Shown: one piece after another, positions 25,354-38,294 of the stretch | Layout: every line of letters begins with the position of its first letter | Position numbering within the stretch: the first letter of the stretch is position 1 | DNA from: Spirodela intermedia | Lineage: Eukaryota > Streptophyta > Magnoliopsida > Alismatales > Araceae | DNA: 64,000 bases | Direction of reading: 5' to 3' | Assembly (NCBI GenBank): GCA_902729315.2 | Contig: LR746270.1 | Coordinates: 6,565,221-6,629,220, forward strand | Position numbers and translations under genes: made by a program | The notes under the pieces: generated by a model | Seen by the model: the letters and a program-made list of their open reading frames with translations, nothing else | What the model was told of the DNA's origin: nothing | Databases searched by the model: none

Positions 25354-25647
25354 CGCTGTACAACCGTCCTCTCTGTTCTAGCGGGCAGACAATCTCAGTT
25401 ACCGGCGCCCCTCAAGGAAAACCTCCCGTTGAAAGAATGCACGTATTCAAGTGAAGAACAGGAATCGATCTCGAACATCATCAGACCTGAACCAAAGATC
25501 AAGAAGCTAGAAATATTCGGATCGCACTCAGACGTACGTATACCTAGATCAGAGAAACGCCGATCAGTGACTGGAGAATTATCGAACATCCGAGCGGAGC
25601 GTCGTCCGATCCTCTGCATTGCTCACGTTCGGTCTTCACCTGAGTGA
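25354..25647 (+). other. Open frame without ATG, partly conserved in the copy at the window start
   Basis: About 97 codons without a stop, including NIIRPEPKIKKLEIFG and IPRSEKRRSVTGELSNI. The copy at 1-300 is also open and similar. Block A is broken by an A-run at about 14358. There is no ATG near the start, but an 'aatctcag' just before the conserved part could act as a splice acceptor. It may be an exon relic captured in the duplicated unit, or chance; no family is recognised. Confidence 0.25.
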
Positions 25648-26257
25648 ATGTCATTCGACCGATTCTTGAGATCCGGCGTCCGATCGGCGGGAGGGTGCAG
25701 CGTTCTCCATGGATGTATTCGAGTAGGAGCAAGGCGCGAGATCAGAGCAGCGGCCGACGGAGGAAGAAGAGAGTTAGTGGGAGTCGACTTCCCGCCAGAG
25801 CTGGTGGCCCGGAGGTCATTTTAAACCGATGTTTAAAAAGACCGAATCGGGTCAGATAAACAAATGCTGAACCGGGCGGCTCAATCGCTCAAGCAAATCA
25901 TATTTTAAGGTACTTAGTAATCTTTACTTACCTCACAAGCTCTCGATATATATATTTATTTTTATTATTTCGACAATTCTTAAAAATAATATTTATATGA
26001 AGCTGGGAAATTTCAAACGACGGAGTCAAAGCTTGAAATCTCAAGCAGTCGAGAGAGAGAGAGAGACGGCAACGTTCCTTGTTCTTGTAGAGAGAGAGAG
26101 AGAGATGGAGCTGTCCCGGATTCCGTTCCCGGCGAAGATAAACGACGGCAACGACGAAAGGAAGCTGTCGATAGGTTGAAATCTCAAGCAGGCGATAGAG
26201 AGAGACGGAGACCTTCCTTGTTCTAGGGGAGAGACAGACAGAGACAGAGACAGAGAC

Positions 26258-26288
<31 letters not shown>

Positions 26289-26450
26289 GAAGAGAGACAA
26301 AAGGTGGAGCTGTCACGGATTCCGTCTCCAGCGAAGATGGCAACGGCAGGGAAATATCAGACTATGCAGTCTAAGGTTGAAATCTCAAGCAGTGGAAATA
26401 GAGAAGCGGAGACATTTCTTGCTCTTGGGGAGAGGAGAGAGCGAGAAGGG

Positions 26451-26588
26451 ATGGAGCTGTCGAGAGACAAGAACCGAGATCCATCGTCTTCTTCCTCTCC
26501 GGCGCCGAAGAAGAGGTTGCCAGGGTCGGAGAGGAAGAAGATGACCTGGTTGGCGAAGGCGGCCTCCGCCGCCCGTGTGAGAAGGTGA
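26451..26588 (+). other. Small ORF (45 aa), block B counterpart of 15199-15336
   Basis: Starts MELSRDKNRDPSSSSSP and ends in a basic tail, in the same frame length as the block A copy. About ten base differences from A, most of them replacements. Coding status is doubtful. Confidence 0.3.
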
Positions 26589-26896
26589 ACCCCTCCAAGC
26601 CTCTGTTGCACTGTCTCCTTCGTCGTCGCCATGGCGGTGCTCCGCCATCCTCTCCTCTCCGGCGACGGCCGAACGGAGCGTCATGTGATTCGAGACGCTA
26701 TAGAAGTTACTCTTTGAGCTTTTGAAGATTGCATGAAGTAAGTCGACGTCTCTCTCAGATCTGTACGCCTAAACTTACGAAAAAACTTGACCCGACTTCG
26801 CATAATAAATTGGATTACTCAGAGTCATTTGCCTTCCACATCCAATGGGTTGTTTCGCTCTTCAAGTTAGCGTATATCAGGCAAGTTTTATCAACC

Positions 26897-27327
<431 letters not shown>

Positions 27328-29212
27328 GAGAGTCAGTTGTTCATGTAAATATCTTTTTGAAGACGTAGGACAGGGAGCTTCCCCTTGATTCTGTCTGACA
27401 TCACGGGTAAAGGAGGGTGGCGGCGACTCATCCGAAGAAATGTCAACGCCGAAGACCTTCCTCAGAAACATCCTGCCCGTTCATGAACGATAGTCAACGA
27501 CATATTTCAGCCTTGCGTACGCAAGGAACATGCGGCTGCCTTCCCCTCTCTCCTCTCCAAAGTATCTTCCATATATTCGCCATTTTAAAAACTCGCGGTG
27601 AAAATCAGAATCTGATGGGCAGCGATCAGACGAAATTATAATATTGAGAAGAATATAATTAGGTATAACTACCAAATAAATTATCCACCCAATTTCCCTA
27701 GCTTTATTTTGAGTTCGTTGGAATCGGTTTGACGGCTGACCTAGCCACACCAAGTCCTGAGCTTAATCAGTCCGTTGACTCTCATAAGATGAGATTTTCT
27801 AACCAACCAGCAAAACGATAAGCTGTAAATTAAGGGTTTATTGTTAACATAAAATGTTAGTCCGTTGAAGAGGGTTTATTTAATTGAACTTAGGTGAGCC
27901 AAGAGCATGCATAGATAATATGAGATATATAAAATAAAATAAGAAATGGGGGAGATATATCTAATTATAATTTCGTTTGGATAAGATGGGTTGACTAACA
28001 TCATTTCCTACATAATTTCAATCTTACATAAGTCACACCTTTTATTCTTAAAATAACTTTAGACGTATTATAGTACTTAAAGTAAATGCATTTAAAATTT
28101 GAAAATTAAGGCATTAATTCATGAATAAATTAAATGGCCTCTCAAGTTCATTTAATATGATGAATCGTAAAAGATGACAACCAACTTCAAGCAAAAATTA
28201 TAGACACTCCCATGAAGGATTTAATATTTTATAATTAATATTTATTTTAGACTTTATTTATACTTTTTTTCTGTAAAATCATTAAATATTATGTAGTTCA
28301 ATAAAACAATTTCAAGGCCATGTTTAATTCAATAAATAAATCATACACAAACATTACTATCATAAAACGATGCTTTGTTTGAATTTAATTCAGTGAAAAT
28401 CTTGTTGAATATTATGCCCATTACTACATGTTTAATTTAGTCCATAAATAGTAGTTAAATGAATATAATGATCTTTGGTTCATGTTGGTTGACTTGGCCT
28501 TTATTTCTTTCATTTTTTCATATATATTGAATTGCCCATAAATACTATATACATCAACATCCGGCGTCTAGATGTTCACATAGATTCTTTCTAACGAAAT
28601 CTTTTTAAATGCCAACCCCAATTGAATTGACTTTGACAGCCCACATTTTTTTCAACGCCATGTTTAATTTAGTCAGTAAAATAGTAGATATCTCATAATC
28701 TAGGAACTGGGTTCATATAGATAAGTCTACAAGAACTTACTAAATTACCACACTGAATGATTTGACCTTGACTTCGCACCTGTCCAATTCAATCCGATAA
28801 TACCATATAAACCAACGTCTAGAACTTATAGTGGTTTTGTCGGCATCATGAAAGCGTTGCTCGTTTGAAACCCTAGCGAGCTGTGAATTGCGGAGATTTG
28901 TGGACAGTGAGGGTGAGGGAGGGAACGGAGGAAAGAAGAAGACGAAGAAGACAACGGGGAGGTCGCTTCTCCGCGTGTCCGTCGTCCAACAACCCCGTCG
29001 GCGAGGTCGCCTTCCCTCTGTGACGTCACCACCACCACCACCACCACCACCATCACCACCAACTTCTTCGGTTCTTCTTCCCTCTGAGCAACGCAATAAT
29101 AACTCCACTCCATCACTCATGGCCACCTTCTCCCCGTCGGCCCCCCGTTCCCTCCCCTCCCGGACCACCCCTGCCGACGGATTTAACTTTCCTCACGAAC
29201 CCTGCCGGTAAA

Positions 29213-29253
<41 letters not shown>

Positions 29254-29303
29254 GGTCTGGAGGGAAGCACATGCACAGTGGAGCAGTACCTGTTTGACCC
29301 ATT

Positions 29304-29309
29304 TATAAA
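29304..29309 (+). promoter_or_regulatory. Candidate TATA box of the kinase gene
   Basis: TATAAA within 'atttataaag', about 780 bases before the kinase ATG, directly after a CT microsatellite and in front of GC-rich leader sequence. Placement is plausible but no transcript start can be seen. Confidence 0.4.
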
Positions 29310-30009
29310 GGCAGCCCCACAGCCACCGGTCGCAGCCCCCCCACTACCACCTGAAGCGACCGGCCAGCGGCTCAGACCGCCGCCGTGGACGGAGGACACC
29401 GCCCAGTTTTGACTTTGTGTGGAGGCGGAAGGTGGGGTCCTCGGGGGCTGGTCCTCAAAGGGGTCGGCATCACTGCTGCGGTGGGAGAGATCGTCACGGC
29501 GAACCGGCCGAGCCCAGCGAATCCGCCGCTCGAGGTTTCGACCCGAGCCCTGCACCAGATCCGCTGTGAAACCCTCTTCCTCCATCCTGAACAGCTTGCT
29601 CGATCCCGTTCCATTGTGAAACGGGGGGCTTTGACTGCTCCCCGCCGCCGGAAGCTCCGCAACCAGAGAAAGGTTGCCAACCAGAAGAGAAAGAGGAAGA
29701 GAAGTAAACCATCTCTCTCTCTCTCTCTCTCTTTCTCTTTGTCCACTCTTACGCCTGTTTTTGCCCTTTTTCTCCGGGATTCCTGTCTTTGCCAGCCTTT
29801 ACGCCCCCCCTTCCGGCTCGTCCTCCCTCTCTCGGGACGCCGCCGCCCCTGTTACCGCCTATCGCGGGAACCCTTCTCGAAATTCCCCTTTCCCCACGCC
29901 GGGAAATAGGGTTTCGTCGGAGCGCCGCCGATCCGATCAGAGATTCGGTGCGCAGAGGCGGCTCTTCGATCCGATCTGTCGTCTGTTATTCTCCGCTAGG
30001 TGGCAGGCT

Positions 30010-30069
30010 ATGGTGGTGATATGGCCGGAGCGCGACGGTGCGTGGCGGATGGCAGGAGCTGAGAGATGA
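30010..30069 (+). promoter_or_regulatory. Upstream ORF (19 codons) in the kinase leader
   Basis: An ATG frame (starts MVVIWPERDG) ends at 30069, only 21 bases before the kinase ATG at 30091. Such short upstream frames commonly reduce translation of the main frame. It lies after the candidate TATA box, so it should be in the transcript. Confidence 0.5.
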
Positions 30070-30090
30070 GCTTTCGCTTGGGGAACAACC

Positions 30091-33000
30091 ATGGGGTGCG
30101 TTTTCGGTAGAGAGGCGTCCTCTGCGGCTTCTGCAACTCGTAGGAGGAAGGAGGCAAGCAGGCCATCGCTGTCTCAGTCTCAGGCGACGTTAACTACAGT
30201 CGAGACCGGCGTTGATGTCCCCAACGCGGGGCATGGCGGCGACAAGGAGAAGAAGACGAAGGACGGCGGCGGCGGAGTGGCCGCTGTTCTTCGCCGCGGC
30301 TCCCATGCGCAGCAGGGGCCTGAGAGGAAGCAGAAACCAGACCCAAAGCATGGGAACCTCTCAAAGCAGGCTTATGGGGAGCAAGTGGCGGCGGGGTGGC
30401 CAGCATGGCTTTCGCATGTCGCCGGCGAGGCCATCAGGGGGATGGTCCCCCGCCGGGCAGATTCCTTCGAGAAGATTGTCAAGGTAAGTCCCTTGGGTCT
30501 TCTTCTTCTTCTTCCTTTTCCGACTGGTCTCCCCTTCTCTTTTGGTAGAACTGGAGATTGACTCCGTGTTCTTGATCTGCTCTTGTTGTAGATAGGGCAA
30601 GGGACTTACAGCAACGTATACAAGGCCAGAGACAACTTGACGGGGAAGATTGTGGCCCTGAAGAAAGTGAGGTTCGACAGCTTAGAACCAGAGAGCGTCA
30701 AGTTCATGGCGAGGGAGATTCTCATTCTGAGGAGACTGAATCACCCCAACGTAGTGAAGTTGGAAGGTCTGGCGACGTCCAGGATGTCATGCAGCTTGTA
30801 CCTTGTGTTTGAATACATGGAGCACGATCTTGCTGGTCTCGCTGCGGCTCCTGGGATCAAGTTCACCGAGCCCCAGGTGCGTTGACATATTTCCCTCCTA
30901 AAAAGGTGGAGATCCTCTCCTTGAGTCTTGTTTTGATTCTCAAGCGCTTCTCCTTGAAAACAGGTGAAGTGCTACATGCATCAGCTGCTGTCAGGGCTCG
31001 AGCACTGTCACAATAACGGCGTACTGCACCGTGACATAAAGGGGTCAAACCTCCTGCTTGATAATGGCGGGCTACTCAAGATTGCAGACTTTGGCTTAGC
31101 TACCAGCTTCAATCCAAACCGCAAGCGGCCCATGACGAGCAGGGTTGTGACGCTGTGGTATCGGGCCCCGGAGCTTCTCTTGGGGGCCACTGACTATGGT
31201 GTGGGGGTTGACCTTTGGAGCGCTGGCTGCATCCTGGCAGAGCTTCTGGCTGAAAAGCCCATTATGCCTGGCCGCACTGAGGTAAGCCCAGCACCTAATG
31301 CAGTGACGTTATCCTCTTAGACTTTTTTGTCCAGCTCACACTTACATATGCATGTTGGAAAGGTATTCTCATTAGTTTTTGCTCTGATCCAGTTTGACCA
31401 TTTTCTGATTGACTATTTACCTGCATGTGAACCTCTTGCTTTTTTTGTTATAGCGTGTATGCTTGACCTCTCTGTGGGAGGAACTCTTAGGCAGAAGAAA
31501 TAGTGAATGTGCTCCGGTCGGAGAGCTGTCTTTAACCGAGCCCTATCTTTGATTTGAGCCATGTGTATGGGTTGACCTTTTTTATGTTGTTAAATATCGC
31601 TGTTAGTTGCTTAATTGTATGAAGTATCCTGTTCTACTCTGATGATTGACCGTTTTGACTAATTTTTAGGAATATTGGGGTTCTGTCTCATTAGATTTAT
31701 ATAGATGAGATTCAAAAGATAATATCTCTTGGAGTCCTGGGGTGAATAGCGCAGATACCGAATTGGTACCTGTGGAAATAACTCCCAGACCTATAAACCT
31801 CAGGACTCAATCCACAGGCTTCTTATAAGGGTAACTTGGTCATAATATAAATAATCCAATATATGAGCATGTGACGTCATCCCAGTAAGTATGTAGAAAA
31901 TCCTCGAAAAGGTCATCTTATCTGCATGCGACTTCATCCCACTAATATGTAGAAAATCTTATAAAAGGTCATCTAATCTTTGCTCAGTTCTGTTGGAGCA
32001 AACAACATCCGCACAGGATTGCCCCTGTTTATATGATGACTTGAAGCATCTTCAACCATATCAATATTAGCCTCCATCTTGTTATGGCCATTGGTTTTTT
32101 TCTTTGCTAAACCTTATTATTTGAGTTCTTTCACTCATTTCATGATTGTTTGTGTCAAGGACCTTTCAAATGGAAGAGAAGATCCTTACATATAGCAGAA
32201 ACCATCTTGTTGATTCTTTTTCTGCTTCTTGTCATTGATTTCGCTTGAAGAGGTTTCTCATGGCAGGTGTTGTTTAAGAATTTCAACAAGTTCGTAGTAA
32301 TCTCTGGCATTCTCCTTAAATATTAAATTTTTTATTTTATTGTTATGATCATGCTCTCAAGATTCGGGGAGAATAATTGCCATTAAATGAACAACTTCCC
32401 AAATTTCGCTGAACTTTTTTTTTGGATTTTGATTCTTCTGGGTCTAAACTACGAGATTGAATCGTGCGTGCACAATTATCTTCAGATAGTGCACTTGCTG
32501 CATTACCTCTGGTTTTCTATGTTTTTCTTAGTGCTTGTCGTTTTTGTTATGTAAATGTTCTCTGCTGCTGAAATCCAAAGAAGAATATGAAATGCTATCC
32601 TCCACAATATGTTTTTTTATTTAATGTAATTGGATCCCTGCTATATCATAAATTATCTGGAAATAAATTACGACGTATTTTTCTTCTTTTTTTTTTTATC
32701 AGGTTGAGCAACTTCACAGGATTTTCAAGTTATGTGGCTCACCACCGGAGGAATACTGGAGGAAATCAAAATTGCCACATGCGACAATTTTTAAACCTCA
32801 GCAACCATATAAAAGATGTATTGCAGAGACTTTCAAGCATTTTCCGAAATCATCTTTGCCATTAATCGAAACTCTTCTCGCAATTGATCCAGCAGAACGT
32901 CAAACTGCTACTGCTGCATTGAAAAGTGAAGTGAGTCTTCTTGAAACGATTACATTTATTCTCTGTGAATTGACTGATGGGATTGCATTTTCTACTTGTC

Positions 33001-35699
33001 CTTAAGTTGGATAGTTTTCCATTCAGTAAAGATCATTGGCGAGATAATCACATTTAGTGCTGATTCATAACTGCCCCTGTATTTTGGACTTACTATAATA
33101 ACTGTGCTAACATATTTCTTCAAAAGAAATTTGTGAAGGAATGTGATTCGTGTACAGTAGTATTTTTAAAATGGATATTCACCAATCTTAAGCTAGTCTG
33201 TGTGTCATTTGTTTCTAAGGTGAAATTTCCAACTGGGTCGACGAAAATTGTATTCTGTATTGAAAGGACAACTTTGTCTTGAGTTCTTTCAGTTTCATCT
33301 GATGAAATTACAATTATTGAGGTGCTGGGTCTGAATCTCATGTCTTTCCAAATAAAAAGGATCTCCGTTAAGTCTCAACTATTTCAAAAGCCTTTGTGCT
33401 CTTTCTTAAATTTTGCTAGACAAACTAAGAAACGCAATTATACAAAGTTCTTTCAGCTAAGCAGATCCTATAATTTTGGAATCTGTTGATTGCGAATTAT
33501 ATTGATATGTAGAAACTCATTAAATAAGAGACGTGATTGTGGATATCAAGTTGCCTGCATTATTAAAAATTATGGTCGTTTTTGTTGGAGAATTGTGTTT
33601 ATCATTTACATCTATAGCTTATATTATCATTTTTTCTGCCGTAAAATTAATTTATTCATGGATCGATAATCATTAGGCTATCTCAAGTGTCAACACACTA
33701 TAGATAGAATATTTTGTGGCGAAACTATAATATGAACTACATAGTAGAGGCCAATGACGTGCTTGGCATCTAGTGTGAAGGGGTATAGACAATATGTGGA
33801 AGACCTAAGCTAGGTAATTTTATGAAAGATTAGTCTTGTTTTATTCACCAGTCATAGAACCTGATCAGGATACTAAGCTGTGAGGCGTGGTGTGAGGTAT
33901 TTAATGCATAGTCGTTTGAATCATGCAACCCTTGCGAGTTGTAGTGTTCTTGTTGGGCCCTAAATTGGATACTAAGCTGTTGAATTTAACTTTTGAACTC
34001 AGAATGGTGTCTCAATTGATGCTTTTAGCTGCATCCAACATGGATATCAGTCCAGCTCAGGTGATTGCACCACTGTGGACTGTGACAGGCTAAAATGTAG
34101 TGCATGAATGTGGAGAAGAAATCCAGTAAACAGGTTTCCTTCATCAGGTTAAATGAACGGAGCAGGAGAGGAAAGGGCAAGCAATTTTGTTCCATGCAGA
34201 GTTGTGGTAGCGTAGTACATAACTAAGATCACTGGATAATGTATGCCTTCTCGAGATTGTTATGGTTAGGGATAATGTATGTAGCATGGGAGGATTTCTT
34301 GGGCAATTCTTCAAGGCTTTGTAGAGGTTTATCTTCTAAATGCTGCATGTAGAAGAACATGATAGTAACTCCCCTGCATTAAATTAACCAGTGAAATTCC
34401 AACTTAACTAATAATGCCAGAAGTATATAATTATGTGGAGCTTGCCGACCCCAGATTGGAAAGTTCTCCAAGTATCTGCCCATATTGGTACATTTTAATT
34501 AATCTCACCCGCGTGAAAGTACTTGACGGGATTCATCAGATTGATATTAACTTCTTCCATTCCTTAAAATATGGAATTGAAGGTAAAAAAACTTGCAGAC
34601 ATTGGGTTTGATCCTAATCATGCTTTTCTTAATAATGCTGAATCTTCTTACTAAATATGGGCTGTGGATATCACTGTGGGGAAGCTGGTCTTCTGACTCA
34701 TTGCTTGTGGATTACTTGTGAGTGCAGTTTTTCACCACTGAACCGTATGCATGCGATCCGTCAAGCCTTCCCCAGTACCCTCCAAGCAAGGAAATGGATG
34801 TGAAGCTGAGAGACGAAGAGGCCAGGAGGTTTGTTCGCCTAGTGTTCCCCTTTGTTTTGCTTGGTCGATCTCTTTGGTTCTTTGCAGGTTTTCCTTGATT
34901 ACTTTCACCTTTATTGCCCGGATCCATTTCCTTGATGGGTCACCTTTCTTGCGATAAGTTTTCAACATCTTGTTTGCGGTGGAATGGGTTTCGGCAGGAT
35001 TTGCGTCAAGTCTGTGAAATGGGAAGACTTTTCGGAAATGTTGGTCATAAATACTAAGATTGTGAGCTAATTTACTAGAATGCTGTTCTGTGTGCTACTG
35101 CTTTGGATAAGTTGTAAATTAAATAGACGAAAGTAGCCTGCAACTGCTTTGGATCTTGACAAGAAGAAATAGAGAGAAAGATGAAGAACAATATCTTTCG
35201 AAGTGGTAAAGAGGAGCAATATCTTTCAGTATCTTTCCTTGTTTTATCTTCTCTTATCGGTTTTCCTTTTTGGGTGAAAATAAAAAACCCGCCTTTTTTC
35301 TCCCATCATCGAGGAAGAACAGAGAAAGATTTCCTCAGATTTTTCCTTTTTTGTTTTTTTGATTTTCTATTTTCTAGCATAGAAGACCAGCCAGACCAGC
35401 TCATTCGAGTGTCTTTCAATCCGCATCCGGCGATTTATATCCGTGGTCTTTGCTAAATATGTGATAGATATATCCCTTCATAGACATTATTATTCTTCTT
35501 GTATTTAACATTAGTTCATATTCCTGTAGACTCAGGGCGAACAGCCGTGCAAGGGCCAATGCCGATGCTCCGAAGAAGGTGCGTACACGTGATCGACCCC
35601 CCAAGGGGGCCATTCCTGCCCCCGATGCCAACGCAGAGCTACAAGTCAACGTTGACGTACGCCATTCTAGATCATTCTCCTCTTCTCCTCTTATCCCAT

Positions 35700-35730
<31 letters not shown>

Positions 35731-36204
35731 TTCTGTGCTCTGGAAAGAGTTAGAATCATTTTATTTTAGAGGGCATAAAATATCAATTTAAGAGATTTAA
35801 AAATGGGGCGCATGATTCTAAGAGACTGGAAATAGGATGGACGGATGGATGCCTTCTTGGGGATTTCTCTTGGACTTGCTCTTTCGTCCGTTGACTCTTC
35901 TTCTGATGATGATGGTTGGCAGCGGCGGCGCATGATCACGCATGCAAACGCGAAGAGCAAGAGCGAGAAGTTCCCGCCGCCGCACCAGGACGGCGCACTC
36001 GGCTTCCCCCTGGAATCCTCCAGCTTCATGGACACCTACGACCCCCCTGAGGCCTCCTTCACAACGGTAATCGGCACCCAGAAGGGCGGCGGTGGTGGCG
36101 GCGGCGGCGGTGGTATCTCCACCTGGTCCGGCCCATTGGGTGATCCCACCGCCATCCGCCCGAGGAAGAAATCTAAAGCCAGCCTCAGAAACCTGAAGAA
36201 ATGA
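30091..36204 (+). CDS. CDK-like Ser/Thr protein kinase with MGC N-terminus (plant CRK/CDKC-related type)
   Basis: Seven exons: 30091-30483, 30592-30876, 30964-31281, 32703-32930, 34728-34828, 35530-35656, 35923-36204. They join in frame to 577 residues. The N-terminus [10 protein letters not shown] suggests N-myristoylation at Gly2 and palmitoylation at Cys3, hence membrane attachment. Kinase parts: [10 protein letters not shown] (Gly loop, ~132), Lys155 in [13 protein letters not shown] with catalytic Asp250, DFG at 268, WYRAPE at ~291, and the CMGC-type region after it. The C-terminal tail ([20 protein letters not shown], a nine-Gly run, TWSGP) is characteristic of the plant family often annotated 'probable Ser/Thr protein kinase At1g54610-like'. 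All key residues are present, so activity is expected. Partner cyclin and substrates cannot be told from sequence. Confidence 0.95.
31820..31985 (+). repeat. Imperfect tandem duplication in kinase intron 3
   Basis: Two neighbouring units of roughly 55-60 bases: 'gcatgtgacgtcatcccag...atgtagaaaatcctcgaaaaggtcatct' and 'gcatgcgacttcatcccac...atgtagaaaatcttataaaaggtcatct'. They lie in the 1421-base third intron. Confidence 0.7.
35698..35732 (+). repeat. (TTTA)n microsatellite in kinase intron 6
   Basis: About nine TTTA units shortly after the donor site at 35657. Confidence 0.95.
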
Positions 36205-37156
36205 CCATCACCACTGCCGCCACCGCCACTGCCATGCATGGAGTCGCTTGTCTATCCTGCAGAGAGGTAAAGATCACTTTTTTATTTATTCTTTGGGTCT
36301 CTCTCTCTCTCTCTCTCCCTCTCTCTCTCTCTCTGGGCAGAAGATTTCTCTATAGGGGGTTCACTGTGTACATTTTGATTTTTTTTTTCTTATCAGTGGT
36401 GAATGACTGAATCTGGATGGGGTAGTTACACCGAATAAACGTTGTGGAATTCAATTGTTCATTCAACGTGGCGGTTCCTGGTCTTCCCTCACCGATTCCT
36501 CTTCTTCCCGGATAATTGGAGCTCCTCTGACCATAACCATGTTGATGGGCCGGGCCGGGCCGGAGGTGAAGGAAAGCCCGAAAAATGGGATTCTTTGAAC
36601 CCGGATAAAGAGGCCCATGAATAAACACCTATCATATCGTTTGCTCTCATTGACTTTTTTAAATATCATTAAAAGATGGATCTGTCGGTTGAATAAAAAG
36701 TATACTAAAAAAATTAAAAGAAGGATAAAAATATAGGGCAATTACTTATTGGTGTAACTCTTTTTTTTTGGTGCAGTGTGTTTTTTCTAATAATAGAAAC
36801 AGCGGCGGTGGTGGAAATTTAATCATTTTTTTCTAAATCATCATTTCTAGAAATAATATAACCTGATTTGGGTATCTTACCCCATTTTCTGATATTCCTA
36901 ATGCTACCATGAAAATGATTTTATTTGTTCATGCAAATATTATACGATAAACCAAGGTTAATACTATGTTACTAGCCAATATGTGACTAATTTATATGCA
37001 TGCCGATCCCTGAAGAACACGTGGCGTCGCTCCTGTTCTCAACGGGCGGAAGCGCGGGCTGGTCGCCCTGCGGAACTCGTCAAACCCATCTCCTTCCCTC
37101 GTTACACCCACGCCACGGCACCAACCTCCGGCCAGCCCAGCACTCTCACGACGGTT

Positions 37157-37195
<39 letters not shown>

Positions 37196-37272
37196 GACAG
37201 AGAGACAAGAACGGCATCGAGGAGAAGGATATTATCGTCGCTCTCACCTGTCTTCCAGAGGCGACGGCAGCA

Positions 37273-38294
37273 ATGGGTTGTGGCGGATCGAAGCAGGAGG
37301 TGGCGACAGGGGCGACGCTAAGTGTCCGCCGCCGTCTGAGGAAGAAGCCCGACTCCGCCGCCGTCACCGGCGGCGCCGCCCATCCTTCTCCTCCTCTTTC
37401 TCCGGCCGCCGACGTCAAGGACATCACCGTCAACACGGACGGAGAGGCGGCGGTTGACCTCGTGGGGAGCTCCCCCGACAGGTACTTCTCGTGGAGAAAG
37501 GACGACGAGTCGGTGGACGCCATCACCGGAGCGCAGTACTTCTCTCCCCGCTGCGAGCCCCACGGCGAGGAGACCGGAGATAAGGAGGCCCCGCTGCCGG
37601 CCATGGAAGGAGCTGCAGGTGATGCCGCCGACGGGCCCAAATCTCCGGCGGGCGTGCCCATCAGCTCTGCCTCCGCCGCCAATGGTTCCTCTCCAGTGGG
37701 AGAAAGTGGTACGTACCCGATTTAAGGAGACAAGTATAGACCACTATCTACGGCGTGTGATTAATCATTAAAACTATGAGCTAGAACATTCTTGAAGAAA
37801 ACTGGCGTGAGGATTTGAAACCCTAAAACGATTGTTTCTAGAAGCATAGAGAAAATTATGGATACATAGATTGTTTCATGTATAGAATAGAACACAAGCA
37901 ATTTAGTTGATTTATCCTGAGTTAAAAGATACAATTCCCTAGAAAAATGATGACATTGTGAACTAGAATCCTTTAGTGTTCTATTTATTGAAGTAGAGAG
38001 GGAATCATTGATAATTATATTAATTTATAGAGATAATAGAATACAAAATATAACTAATACAATTGATTTTGAGTAAGAAGAGATAAAAAATTGATATAAA
38101 GTAAAATGTTGAAAAATATAATCAAAGACTAAGATAAACTCTATTGTCATTTTGTCTCTACAGGGGAGTTAAATAGTAATGCAAAGGTGAAAGAACCCCT
38201 TTTGATTGAAGAAACAAAGGTGGAGCAAGTCATCATTGTGAAGAAGAGAAACATCAACACTAGTGAGATTGTGGCTGACGTTTCAGACCACTAA
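37273..38294 (+). CDS. Small MGCGGSK-type putative myristoylated protein, two exons
   Basis: Exon 1 37273-37708 and exon 2 38164-38294, joined through GT-AG with phase 1, give 188 residues. MGCGGSK fits the N-myristoyl/palmitoyl consensus (Gly2, Cys3, Ser6). The rest is low-complexity: a basic RRRLRKK patch, an acidic and Pro/Ser-rich middle with YFSWR and YFSPR motifs, and a C-terminal piece KEPLLIEETKVEQVII. No catalytic domain is seen. Similar unnamed membrane-tethered proteins are common in plants; molecular function unknown. The ATG is the first in the GC-rich leader and lies after GA/CAGA repeats (37150-37206). A weak overlap with the C-terminal regulatory style of the upstream kinase's N-terminus (both MGC) is noted but does not prove relation. 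Confidence 0.75.

Larger units (their letters stand above)
28521..30090 (+). promoter_or_regulatory. Upstream region and long 5' leader of the kinase gene
   Basis: AT-rich DNA gives way to GC-rich DNA near 28.85 kb. An 'aaaccctag' telo-box-like motif lies near 28870, a (CAC)n run near 29030-29060 and CT runs at 29215-29250 and 29720-29740. A TATAAA box stands at 29304-29309, so the leader could be about 750 bases long. Several overlapping open frames here lack family resemblance; a short ATG frame starting MATFSPSAPRS near 29119 ends at a possible donor but finds no partner exon. Confidence 0.5.

Noticed and set aside
28740-29211. Overlapping frames on both strands in front of the kinase (142, 96 and 107 codons)
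   Set aside because: They start at non-ATG codons, are driven by GC-rich and CAC repeats, and match no family; treated as leader/promoter.
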